In this document: positions 20,971 to 39,062 of the stretch, piece by piece | Layout: the number at the start of each line of letters is the position of its first letter | Position numbering within the stretch: position 1 is the first letter of the stretch | Assembly: GCF_030247185.1 (NCBI RefSeq) | Contig: NC_080572.1 | Location: 91,155,435 to 91,219,434 of the forward strand | DNA: 64,000 nt | From: Malaya genurostris | Lineage: Eukaryota > Arthropoda > Insecta > Diptera > Culicidae | Reading direction: 5' to 3' | Notes under the pieces: generated by a model | Databases searched by the model: none | Told to the model about the DNA's origin: nothing | The model's input: the letters and a program-made list of their open reading frames with translations, nothing else | Position numbers and translations under genes: made by a program

Positions 20971-22890
20971 CCAATTGATTCAGACCGACGAACTGAGCAA
21001 ATGTTCGTGTGAGTGTATGTGTGTTGTCAACAAAGAGGTCGAGATCTCAGAGATGGCCCGATTTTGATCAAACTAGTCGCAAATGAAAGGTCTTCCCGTC
21101 ACGCTGAACGCTATTGAATGGTTTTAAGATGGATCCAACAGGTCATAGATTGTTAAAATCCGTTCATTTTTAACGAGAATTGTGTAAGCGCTTCAAAATC
21201 CTATAAAACATTTTGTTTTTTAGTCAGATCCAACTTCCGGTTTAAGGGTTACAGGGTGATTAGTATAAAAATGTCTATTTCACATAAATTAATCAGATTT
21301 ATCGAACTTGCAGATTTGGATAGTCGATAACCAAATAAACTTATTTCAGTTTTAGCGGAATTCAGTTTTCGATTCAGAAGGTACCCAAAAATTTAATTCG
21401 CACTACGATTTCTTGAAGACTACACCGATTTTTATCGACAAAGGCATGGTTCAGGGGACTGGATGTGAGTGTGAGTAGAGATTTCATTCGTGTGATGTCC
21501 AGACTCATGTCCAATCACTACACGTTAGACGCACATCTCCTTCGAATTGGGCTCTCCGAGACTATTCATTGTGCTTGTGGCGAAGGTTATCGGGATATTG
21601 ATCTTGTCGTTTGGACATGCGTGGAGTATCGTGATGTCAGATCTCAACTTATAAATTCTTTGCGTACCCAAGGTAGACTATCCAATGTCCCAGTTCGAGA
21701 CATTCTTGCTTGTCGTGACCTCCCATACACGAAACTTATTTATCATTTCATAAAGAAAATTGGAGTTTCAATTTAATAAAGGCCCCTTTTAAGACTTAGT
21801 TCTGATTCCAGCTGCGTCCATGAGTTCAACCAATAGCTAAATTAGAATAGAAATTATGTAATGATACAAACAAACTCGAAACAGTTTATGAAATTATCAA
21901 CAAAATGTCTGAAAATAACAGCTTATTTTATAATTTATAGAAGTTAATCGTTTGGATGAAAAATATTTCCGAATAGATTTCATAATTAATGACGAGTTAC
22001 CTAAGATGATATTTAAGTAATAAGAGAAATATGTTATAATAAATTCAAATCGTTGTGACTATGTTAGAATTAAATTAGGATAAGAATTTTATGTAAAAGT
22101 GATGCTACGGCGAAGAAAAACTTATGTAAACTGCCTTAAGAAATAAACGTATTTATGAAAAAAACACCGATTTTCAAACATTTTGAATCTAATATAAACT
22201 ATACAGCTCCTCAGGTGAACTTATCTGACTTCGGCTACACCGATTTTCGGATTCCGTATTGAATCGTTTCTCAAAAAATTCAAATTAAATGATTTGTGGT
22301 CCCATATAAAATTAATGAATTTATCCGATTCGGGTATTACAGGGTGATGAGTTTTTAAAATTCAAACCTATATAGAAGATCACCATTCCAAAAAGCTTCA
22401 AAGTTGGACTCAAAACTATTGCAATTCATTCGTCATATTAATTTATGGCTATACGAATTCTTTTAGGGTATGCTGGTTTCTGAATACCGGCTCTAAAAGT
22501 ACCGTAAATAGCCGTAAACTCTAAAGTGGAACTTACTTCGACATCTCATGGAATGTTCAATCGATTGTCACACGTTTAAATTTAAATTCGATCCGATTTG
22601 CAGTTTCGACATTACACGGTAAAGTCGGAATGACTGAAATCTCAAACTGCGTCTTAAAACGACGTTCATTAAAATAAGGTCATGAGAACTAAAACACCGA
22701 AGAATATTCATGCAAAAATATATTCGGATCAATAAAAAAAGGTATCATCTCACTGCTCGTTTTCACAGATGCAATCACTGCATTATATGAGAAAGGCAAA
22801 ACACGAAAATAATTATAACTATAAGAATAATATCTTGACCATATTTTATAGGAATATAAGTAAAGCATAATTACACCACAAGGTGGATTA
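20941..22890 (+). repeat. Long interspersed repeat, well-defined copy (split by a LINE)
   Basis: It starts at GGAGGGCCGAGTGTCATATA and passes GTCGAGATCTCAGAGATGG (about 21035) and GTCGCAAATGAAAGGTCT (about 21075). It then continues beyond the LINE insertion at 21433-22163 through AAACTCTAAAGTGGAACTTA (about 22516). It ends with ATTACACCACAAGGTGGATT near 22870-22890. The same sequence lies inverted at 31226-33135, giving two opposed copies of roughly 1.2-1.9 kb about 8 kb apart. Confidence 0.8.
21433..22163 (+). mobile_element. 5'-truncated LINE with perfect target-site duplications
   Basis: ACACCGATTTT occurs at 21422-21432 and at 22164-22174. Between them the plus strand encodes the C-terminal end of a non-LTR ORF2 (21447-21776): SRDFIRVMSRLMSNHYTLDA, IHCACGEGYRDIDLVVWTC and a C-terminal FIKKIGVSI. 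The C-x-C...C cysteine-histidine group is the usual zinc-binding tail of such ORF2 proteins. A 3' UTR with GCTACGGCGAAGAAAAACTT and an A-rich end follow. It inserted into the interspersed repeat. Confidence 0.9.
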
Positions 22891-24757
22891 AAATTATTTT
22901 TTATTTACGCATCCATGGCAAAGCTTCGTTTTGTTATGCACATAAGAAGTTGAAAATCCTATTATCTATCGTCATGACCCTGCTGCTCACTGTTTCAGCC
23001 CGATTTCCAGTCCGAATTATTCTGCCCTTGCTAGTACAAGTTTGGTAGTAACCATAATCAACGTTCTTCTGTTATTAGGTGGATCCGCGGTTTTCGAAAA
23101 CAACCTATTCACATTATATCAGGCTCCTAGAAACCACTTATCACTATCCAACGCGAAGCCAGTACAATAGTCGATGGTCATGTCGTAACTCGGGCGAGAT
23201 AATTGGGCAAGCCAACAGACGGATGCATAGATCAACACTGAATACACGTAGTACCATGCAAACCAGTACCTCTGTCCGTCCCTTTAACGGGGTCAGTTAG
23301 TTCGGTCGATTAGGTCCAATGGATTGAAACAAACAAATCGTTTGTTGCTAAACGTTTCTTCGCTATGTGATTGTATCGATCGCGGCATACAACGAGCGTT
23401 TCATGCACTCGAAAGACAGGGAGCTGGTCCACGAGCACGCTATCGAATAACTAGCAGTTAGCAGGAGGAGGAGGGGGGGGGGGGTGTTGTGCGCCATCAG
23501 GTGATGGGGCGGTTGCATAATGTGACTATTTCCGGCGTGACCTTGCAGCTTTCGATCTACTCCATACTACAAAACACCTTTTGTGAAGGGGGCTTTATTT
23601 TTTATTTACTAGGGAGGTTGCAGACCGCGTACTGCTCGCAACTGTTGAAAGTCTTGCTAAACATAATTAAAATTGATGTAGTAATGGAAAAAAAACCTCT
23701 GATTTTTCATCACAAATTACTGAAACAGCGCCGCTATCGATTTTTCAAACAACGATTCCTTTTTGCTATATAACAAAGAGACTGCCTCCGTTGGATCAGC
23801 TTAGGCTACCGCTCTGCATAATCCGCACAAAAAATGCGAACAACATGTAATTTAATCTGATCAGCAATCAGCCAAGCAATCGACGATCTCAAATAAATTG
23901 TCATGACCATTTCTGATCGGATTTAGTGCTAGGCGCGAGTCCGCCTAAGCTCAACCCCCAATGGAAGCAATTACATTGTCCATCTGTTAGGACGGAGCTA
24001 AGCATCGTCGAAAAGCTTCAGGCTACAGCCGGTGCTGTCAAAACATACCACGTAACATGAGCCCCAAGATCTGGAGACCCCCGGCCAGGTCGCGACACAT
24101 TTTCTCTCTCTCTTACACAATAATCTAAATTGATCTGTACAGCTTCTCGTCTCGCTTCACGTGGGGCGCTCCGATAATGGCCAAATCAAGCCACCGAGTG
24201 TCAAGATCAGGTTCTAAATTAACAAGAACTTAAATCCCCATAAATTAGCGCGTCGGGCGGTTAGATGAAAATCTAGTACGGAATGGCCTCTGCAAGGGTG
24301 CTACGTATTCTTATTCTATTCAATCCGGCGCAATCGGAGAGCGGGACGGTTGTGGCGTGGCGCCCCCAGTTCGGGCAGGCCTCGCTGGTAAATGCTTCAT
24401 ATCCTAGTCGCGTGCAATCGGTAAACATGCGCGCCGAACACGATGGGGAGAGATATTTACTCTATTAGGAGCATGGCCGGGTAATGTTCGCTTAAGTGGA
24501 GTAGAATCAGCAGGCGAGCAACAACTGTTCACCAATAAATTCTCGTAACCAAATTCGGCCTTGTCGAAGGATATCCAGCACGAAATGTTTGTCACAGGTG
24601 TAGGTCGTACGATACCGGTAAACTGACAATCGGTCCAAGTCATTTTGCAAGGACAGCGGGTATTTGTGTTTTTTTGAGATACGAAGCTGCTTGGACTAGG
24701 TCTAGGTTATAGTTTTCGTTTTTAATTGCACTGGAAATTGTTATAAAAGGTAATTTT
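22891..24757. other. Intron, no gene recognised; G-tract at 23462-23485
   Basis: The region is partly GC-richer (23080-23500 and 24240-24640) and free of recognised transposons. There is a poly-G run of about 14 near 23471. Frames at 23079, 23489 and 24283 have no recognisable domain. It is a candidate for unique intron sequence and possible regulatory elements. Confidence 0.4.
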
Positions 24758-25250
24758 TTAATATTTGAATTTCAATTTTTTTTTTGTTTTTGACAGATCA
24801 CGCGTGACTCGTAGAGTTGCAAATTGGCCAAATGACCTTGACAGACTGACTAAAATCATCGTCAACTGTACTGTACGGTGAAAGTGTCTGTCAAATGAGA
24901 TACTCGATAGTTCTATGCAGGCCCGTACCCAGGATTTCATATCCATCATATCTCTGGAACCAATCATATCTCTGGAACCAAAAGTCACAGCCATTTGATC
25001 TTTGAACTTGATCAATGGCCCGACAGTAGCTTTTAAGCGAGCATAAGTTTGATAAAATCGGTTCAGCCGTCTCTGAGAAAATTGAGCGCGTTCAAATATC
25101 TTCGAAAAGCGCACATACACACACACACACACAGACATTTTCCGATCTCGTCGAACTGAGTCGAATGGTATATAACACTATGGGTCTCCGAGGCTCCGTT
25201 CGAAAGTCGGGTTTTCCAGCAATTCTAATACCTTTCTATAGAGAAAGGCA
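24758..25250 (-). repeat. Long interspersed repeat fragment, inverted, with a CA tract
   Basis: Phrases CGGTTCAGCCGTCTCTGAGA (about 25059), a short (CA)n near 25113-25131 and TCGAACTGAGTCGAATGGTA (about 25150) are the reverse of the repeat head. A 21-base unit around CATATCTCTGGAACCA is duplicated at 24947 and 24966. A remnant CAGGCCCGTACCCAGGA at 24918 matches the hAT-type MITE at 55455. Confidence 0.7.
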
Positions 25251-26081
25251 AAACTGAAACCGAGGGATCTGCCACTGCGTTTAATGAATTGGGATGGGCC
25301 TATAAGATGATTGTCGTTTTTATTGAAGATTTGTCTTCGGCGATGAAGCACATTTTTGGTTGAAAGGATACGTCAATATACAAAATTTTCGTAAATGATG
25401 CAATGAGAAACCAGAGGCAAGACATAAGAGCAATTCCATGCAAAATTGAAGGAATTTTTCTTGTATTTTTTTATTTGGCCCAGACAATTTGGAGAAGTTT
25501 GTCATTTTTACTCTAGCCTTACTTTTGAGAAGGGACTAGGCAAAAAACCCTTAAATGAGCTTGAGCTTGAGCGACCACCCCTGGTTTCTACTCCGTTACT
25601 CATCGGGATTAGCTGGAATTGTACAGGGAGTTTCTAGATGAGCCGACCTGGGACTGGTAAATCATCCTTCAATGTACATCTTCTGGTAATCCCAGAATTC
25701 ATTGATCAGTACCGGCGCCGGCCAGGCCCGAACGTAGATCGTCTAAGGAATGGGAAGGGATGTTAGTCCAACACTTGTTGTTACTAGAGGCCGTATATAC
25801 TTCTGTGATATTTCAGTATTGGTATTATTCGCGCACGACTTAGTATGTTCCGGTTTCAAGATGCTGGGATGCACCACTAAACTCACTGACTTCCCGAGTG
25901 AACGTTTCAACAATATCCTATATTGAAGTTCCGGGAAGTCTTGATTAACAGCTCTTATTCGAAATTTCACAGTTCTTTATAAATAAAATTACGTGATACA
26001 AAATAAACGAGTGAATAGGATTTAGACAAAATAGTTGATTCATTGCATTGACATATTCTAAACAGTTTTTTATAAAATCAC
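25251..26081. other. Unassigned DNA, possibly old repeat
   Basis: A locally GC-rich block at about 25560-25740 (ACCGGCGCCGGCCAGG) may belong to an older LINE or SINE tail, but I could not assign it. Confidence 0.35.
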
Positions 26082-30840
<4,759 letters not shown>

Positions 30841-30928
30841 GCAGGTTTTTGCCTCTCTCATAAAGATAGCACGGCCTGTGGGGTGTGTGTATGTGGCTAA
30901 GTAACACAACGGTGAACTCGACTTTCAT

Positions 30929-31090
30929 ATGCGGTTTTCACTTGATGCCAAACATAACCCAGTTTCCACCCGTTGGTTTTGAAGACAGTTTCGATCCTAA
31001 TTTAACCATCATTCAACTGAAAATCGAGTCAGTTTCGAACCTGATTCTGCTGTTGGGTTTGCTCACAACCCAATTAATTATTTTTTTCCT
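30929..31090 (-). mobile_element. Decayed copy of the TTA-target MITE of 41784-42035
   Basis: CACTTGATGCCAAACATAAC, 'AAATCGAGTCAGTTTCGAAC' and GGTTTGCTCACAACCC follow in the same order as in the reverse complement of the 41.8-kb MITE. The second terminus is not recognisable. Confidence 0.65.
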
Positions 31091-31225
31091 TCACTGCATT
31101 AATTTTTTTGAAATGAAGGATTACAGTTTGAAGAATAAAAATTTTTGAATAAGAAATAATCTCTCCATATCCTCTCAAAGATAGGGTATTGTAAACTTTC
31201 TTTTCGTCCTTCCATACAAAATACA

Positions 31226-33135
<1,910 letters not shown>

Positions 33136-33177
33136 ACCTATTTTTTATATATATAAAAAAAGGTAAAACGCAAGATT

Positions 33178-33300
33178 TCAATTTTTAATAAATTTCTTTA
33201 TCATCGCCTTCAAAGTACTCCCCTCCTGCGGCAATACATGCATGTCAACGCTTGATCCAATTTTCCATACAAGTTTTATAGGCCACCCAAGGTTGCTGAT
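33178..33300 (-). pseudogene. Mariner transposase C-terminal relic
   Basis: The minus strand reads WVAYKTCMENWIKR, a stop in place of the next residue, then HACIAAGGEYFEGDDKEIY and a stop. This is the typical last 35-40 residues of a mariner transposase ('W..C....GEYFEGD'). Nothing upstream of it is recognisable. Confidence 0.8.
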
Positions 33301-36155
33301 CCTATCAATGAAACATTACTCGTGAACTATTCTTTTCACCGGCGATGCTCTACCCGTGCGGCGAGCAGTTTGGATATATTCCGTGTCTGCTTTATTCATT
33401 CTTTCCTTCCACTCAGAGAATTGAACCGCTTGGCAAAGCAAGCAAGCATCTTATATGCACTCTGTTGGCTCACAGTGAGTTCGTTTCGAGGCATTTAGGT
33501 AGAAAGCTATTCGGTGGTGCTGATGACTCGCGTTGAGTCGAATTTTCTACTCACGGTGATTCGTTCTCTGCGACGTATGGCGGTACAACTGAATGACCGC
33601 CCAGGATAAAATTTTATTCCTGTATAAAGCTTATAAGAAAGATGTCGAATCTTTTTGAATTGTCTTCACTGCACATTTCTTCGGTGTTTGCTATACTTCT
33701 ATCGTGATTTGTAGCGTTAGGGACAACTTTTATACCTGCCAGAATATGTTATTGATTAATCATCAAACTGTAAAGGGTTATTAATGGAGCGTTTTTGTGT
33801 GTCGTAAATATGTAACTTTCACTCCTATTCCGTAGTTCAATAATAAATTCATTTTGTGTTTCGATCGAGTTAGACTTTTCCAAACAAATTATACCTCATT
33901 CGAAATGCCAAATTGGTATTTTTCATTCGGTCGAATGTAGGGTTGTTTATTATGCCTGAGAAGTAATAGTCCCAAGTTTTTGTCAATTATTATTGTTTCT
34001 CATGATCGTGAAACTATTTATATACCGATTATAAAGCCATTCGACGATCGTTACCTTAATAATTATAAACATATGTGATGACACTAATAATTGCTTTTAA
34101 TTTCATGTTAATCATTCATAATAAACTAATAGTACTTGTATTGACTTCGAGACAAGTTGTGTCGAACCAAGTCAACTACCAAAAAGATTGAGACCAACTT
34201 TGATGATAAACACTATCAGTTCGTACAAATACTAGAAGAACCATAAACACCAAATAATTCCGTCACATTCAATATACAGGGCGTTAGAGCTACAATATAA
34301 TAGAAACTAAAACCGAAATAGAACTTCTATAATTTTGTATAAGGCACTAATTTGGAGACCAACATAAGATTTCACTGAAGAATGATATTTCTATTATTAT
34401 CAAAAACAAACAAACTCTCTACAGTTACTTGTTGGAAACTGTGCCATGGATAATCGTGCAATGAAGACCTTCCGCAGTTTCCAATAACGAAATAAATATC
34501 TAAAAATCAAGTATCATACAATCAAACACAACAAAATTATCTGTCTCGTGACATTAGTGACGTTAAATAAAGTGGAATTAAATGCATTTTTTTTCTTGAT
34601 CCTATATTCTCCTACTATCTCCTGATTATATGATAACAGAATTATATTTCATTTGGACTCTTTGTATGTGATCCTTGAAGTATTCACGTAAAAATTTTTT
34701 TGCTCAACATAGTTTTAAGGTAAATAATACAAAGAGTAGTTTCAAAACTGGATGTGTGATATGAGTAACGAAAATTCTAAATCGCACTATCTGACAAATC
34801 GATAAACCACGCGGATTGTGTTATTTTTCAAATTGAAATCGTTTCCTCTGTAATGTGAATATTGTAAAATGTTATGAAATTGAATTTACAATTTCTTCTA
34901 GCGGAGGTTCTTTTTTAAAAAACAGCTAAACCGATCACTTCGGGAGTCAATTGTAGAACATTTTATTTTCAATACATTTTTGACAGCAATATCAGATTGT
35001 AATCTTAATTTGATTTCAGCTAATCAATTTCTCAACTGATATCACATTACCTTATTATTTTGCTGTTTGCTTTTGGAAAAAAACTTACGAGGCAATAGTT
35101 TTGTGAAACTCCAAAAATGATAATATTAAATGCAAAAATTTAATGAATGAATTAAAATAGGACTAAGTTAATAAGGCGATACAAAAATGCAAACGTAAAT
35201 TTCAATGGAACATCTATTCCTTCAATTTTATGTTGCGTTTTACAAAATGCTTCGACATCCTGTGGCAGTTGGCCGGAACCACAACCGTGATTCTCAATTT
35301 AAAAGTCTTAATTTCCTGATCGTAGTACAGTTATTCTAATCGATAATTTGCGTAGATGTATGGTAAAAGATGCTGAATGAGTATTTAGTTAGTAATGACT
35401 ATTTCTTTGTTAGCCATTCTTCTTAATTGCTTTGATTTTTGCAGAGCAAGCAGTTACATGGCGTCTCAGTAGGTTCAAACGTTGTGGAAAACCCTGCACT
35501 CCTATTACTTCTATAAATCAAATCTATGCGAAGAAGCGTTAAATTGTGTTTAATATAATAAAAACATGAGAAAATAAATCATCCCTGGAATTAAAAGATT
35601 AGACTTGCCTCTATAGTCAATATTCAGAATATATTTTTGTCACTCTATTTGCATTGCATATTGATATTGCGTATTGGACTTGATCATTCATAATCATATG
35701 TGATTTTAAAAAATATCACTGTAGATATTTCAGTCCATTTTCAAAATCATAAATAACATAAATATCAAACCAACCCGAAAGAGAATATAAACTGCAAAAT
35801 TTTCACTTTACAAAAGTGATTGTCCTCAGGTGATTCAACTCCAGCTTTTTTAAAATCTATCTGCCATTACTTGCCGCAAAATTTCAACAGCACGGAGTAC
35901 GAACGTGAGAATAGTATTCGGTGAAATCTGAATAAACTGTTTCATTAGTTTTATTGCAGTAGGAAGTACATTATATGTACATTAGTATACGATTTTAAAC
36001 GACGTTTTGAAGCGGACTATCAGTTTTATTTATCAGTATAATTTTTATCCAACCCAATCGTTTCGCCATCTTCCAATGATAAGTAATGATATTACGTTTG
36101 AAGTTTTCCAAGCTAATTTGTGATGTTCAACGCACACTTTTTATCAGGGCAATAT
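33301..36155. other. Intron, no gene recognised
   Basis: About 2.9 kb of AT-rich sequence without recognised transposons or domain-bearing frames. It is one of the largest apparently unique blocks in the window. Confidence 0.5.
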
Positions 36156-36416
36156 CTACGAGACAATTAAACTAACAAAATAAAAAATTGCTTCCATCGC
36201 ATCGCTAATTTTTGTCTTCAATTTTTTTCGTACACTTGCATTCATGATTGCTGGCATTTTGACTCGCAGTGAGTCAAAAATTGACTCAATGTAAGCTCTA
36301 TTCGTGCCTGATGATACCTGCTCTTGAAATGGTAGAGAATGGCTCACGGCGGAATAGCAACCAGCATGAAAAAGCAAGATCTTTTCTCTCTTGCGAGTCG
36401 CTCAGGCAGTCACATA

Positions 36417-37650
36417 TTAAGCATAGCTTTTGCCTCGTCCGGCATTACATGCTTTGCTGTCTCCGTTCTTGAATCGTTCGCAGGCGGTGAACGTTAATGA
36501 GTTGCGTGAGGCGAATTTCAGCAACCCTGAGGCCACCGAAGGTATGGTCTCTATGGCCTCAAAACGCGTTCCCCGCAATGGCAATTTGAGTCTGGGGAAG
36601 AGGAAAAAGTCACACAGGGCCATATCTGGAGAGTACGATGCTTGATTGAGGATATTGGATTCAGTTTTTGGCCAAAAACTGCGACACAACCAACGCTGTG
36701 TGAGCTGGCGCATTATCGTGGTGTAAAATCCATGAGTTTTTCTTCCATAAGTCTGGCCTTTTTTGCGAATGGCCTCACGCAAACGACGCATAACGGCCAA
36801 ATAATATTCCTTATTAACCGTTTGACCGTCCGGAAGGAATTCATAGTGCACCACACCACGAATATCGAAAAAACAGTCAGCATAACTTTGATTTTGGACC
36901 GACTTTGGCGTTCTTTTTTCGGTTTCGGCTCGCCTTCGAAGCGCCATTCGGTCGATTGTTGTGCGGTTTCGACGACATATTCATAGATCCACACCTCATC
37001 ACTAGTTATGATGTATTCGATGAATATGGGGTCAATATCTGCGTTGGAAATCATCTCCTTGGCCACATCAACACGACGCTGTTTTTGAATGAAATTCAGC
37101 TTTTTTGGCACCAGCCGAGAAGCGACGCGTTTCAAACCCGAAACATCAGTTAAAATGTGTTCGGCTGATCCATAAGAGATGCCCAACAACACAGCAATCT
37201 CTCTAATCGGTACAGAACGATTTTGCTTCGCCGATTCAATGTTTTCTTCAGTAACAGATGTTGTTGGGCGGCCAGGGATCTCATCATGATCCAAGCTTGT
37301 ACGACCACCTTTGAAGCGTTTATACCACTCGTATGCCTGTTTTTTTTTCCTAGACACGATTCACCAAAGGCCTTTTCTAACATTTTCAATGTTTCGGAAC
37401 ACTTAAATCCATTTGCAACACAAAATTTGATGCACGCACGTTGATCTAAATTTTCATCCATTATAAAAATCGCCACACGAAAATTTTTTAACTGTATAGA
37501 CGCCAAACAAAAACAAATCGTACGATATGCGTCAAAATTTGACAGAATGTGTATAAAAGTATTGCCAACGTTGAGAGAATAAAAGTTTACCGATTGGACA
37601 AGCTCGGGAATTTTAAAATGAAAATTCCGGTTCTTTTTTGATCATAAGGT
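36417..37650 (-). pseudogene. Mariner transposon, most complete transposase copy
   Basis: One TIR is present at 37622-37650 (TTCCGGTTCTTTTTTGATCA, TAAGG, then TA). From the minus strand the transposase runs in three frames. The first part is ACIKFCVANGFKCSETLKML (from about 37506). The second is KKKQAYEWYKRFKGGRTSLD, the GRPTTSVTEENIE hinge, REIAVLLGISYGSAEHIL, RLVPKKLNFIQKQRRVDVAK and TSDEVWIYEY (first aspartate). The third has RGVVHYEFLPDGQTV, HHDNAPAHTA (second aspartate, in another frame near 36720) and YSPDMALCDFFLFPRLKLPL (third aspartate). All three catalytic residues are present, but at least three frameshifts separate them. The C-terminal WHKC-type end and the second TIR are not recognisable. 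Length is about that of the family (345 residues). Confidence 0.9.
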
Positions 37651-37725
37651 ATGATGCAATGACGATGTTTTGCGATTAGAGTTCTATATAGGTAGGAAAG
37701 GGCTGCCACTGTTCAATAGTATTTC

Positions 37726-38886
37726 ATCACGGAACGACCGAAATTAGCTCTGCGCCTAATTCGTATTACTGTTTTTGAATTAGTTGATTCTAACAACAAA
37801 ATTTCCAAAATAACTATAAAATTAGTTAAAATGTAGAATTTACTGTGCTGAAAAAAACTCTTATTTTTAGAGAATGTGTTTAGTTGGCGAATATTCTGGA
37901 CACAAACCAGCAATAATTCAATCCAACACGAAATTCTCATTGACAACTAATTTCGTTATTAAAATCAGAAACTTTGATTCTATTTATCTATCACCGTCAT
38001 TACTGAAGGACAGCAGTGTCAAAGCAAAACAATCCATTAAAAAACTAAAAGGGACAGTCTTGTTGAAACTGCTCGCAAATTGTTTAGATGTTTTTCGCAT
38101 GTGTTACGATATATCCCTATATAATTTTCTAAACCGATATGTAAAAATGACGTAAACTGTTAGTAGAAAGTGTATTTATTCAGAATTTGTGCGCACTTGA
38201 AGCGATTGTGAGTAATAATGTTTTTACGCGGAACAGTGATGTGAATTTCGAATGTTTCACTCTAATTGTGATGAAGGTTTTTTGTATCTTCAAACCTTCC
38301 GAGCTGCGCCGTCCGGTGTACTACTTGTATTCGGTTTTTGTTTTCCGAGTGCTCAAAGTTTTCACTGAGAATGAAGAAACAGTGATTTAGAAGAAAAAAA
38401 ATTCAAAAAGATGTTTACGTTTCGTTTATGTCTTTTTCTCCAACACAACATCGTATTTATACCTGCCAATATAGAAAAGACAACCGCGTCTGAATTTTTT
38501 TCGGCAGTAGTGTGCCATCTAGTGGCTAGTAGTCATACGGTGTTACCGTTTCGGTGACAGGGCGCCATATAGCTGCAGATTGCAGAAGCCAATTCAACCA
38601 TTCATATTGGTTGAAAACAACATTATATTTCTTTAATTCAACTAAAAAATTAGTTGACTGGATATGAAGTGTGCCTTAGCTAAGAAATGACAGTACGTTT
38701 AATTTGTGAATTCAACTAAAAAAAATAGTCATTTCAACAAATATTTTATTATTATTAAGGGAATGAGAATAAAAAATCTAAATCAGCAAAAGTAAGATTT
38801 TTTTAGTTGTCTCAAAAAATAACTAACTAAAATCAGCAAATCAACTAAATTTTTCGCGAAAATGCTGATTTCGGTCGTTCCGTGAT
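37726..38886. mobile_element. 1.16-kb element with 23-bp terminal inverted repeats
   Basis: ATCACGGAACGACCGAAAT followed by TAGC at 37726-37748 is matched by the reverse complement ending at 38886 (one mismatch). The ends are continued by similar TTAGTTGATT/AATCAACTAA motifs. A target duplication is not obvious. The short frames inside (for example 37874-38155, plus) are not recognised, so it is probably non-autonomous. Confidence 0.75.
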
Positions 38887-38992
38887 TCTATAAAATTTTT
38901 TCTCTACTTTTCAAAAACCATTATGCGATCCTGAGCATCTCAGCACCTTAAAGATTATTTTCAATTGTTTGCGGGCTATACTTTTGTATTTT

Positions 38993-39062
38993 TAGACTCG
39001 TCAGTGAGTGCAAACTTAAACAATTTGAGCTGCTTTGCACTGACGAGTCTAAGACGAAACGT
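38993..39062 (+). other. Hammerhead-like core, copy 2, in an imperfect palindrome
   Basis: CTGACGA (39040-39046), a perfect GTC-TAA-GAC mini-stem (39047-39055) and GAAAC (39056-39060) lie in hammerhead order. TGCAAA (39009-39014) can pair with TTTGCA directly before the core, as stem I would. The left flank TAGACTCGTCAGTG is the reverse complement of CACTGACGAGTCTA, so the unit is also a palindrome. No cleavage triplet in the right place was found. Confidence 0.4.
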
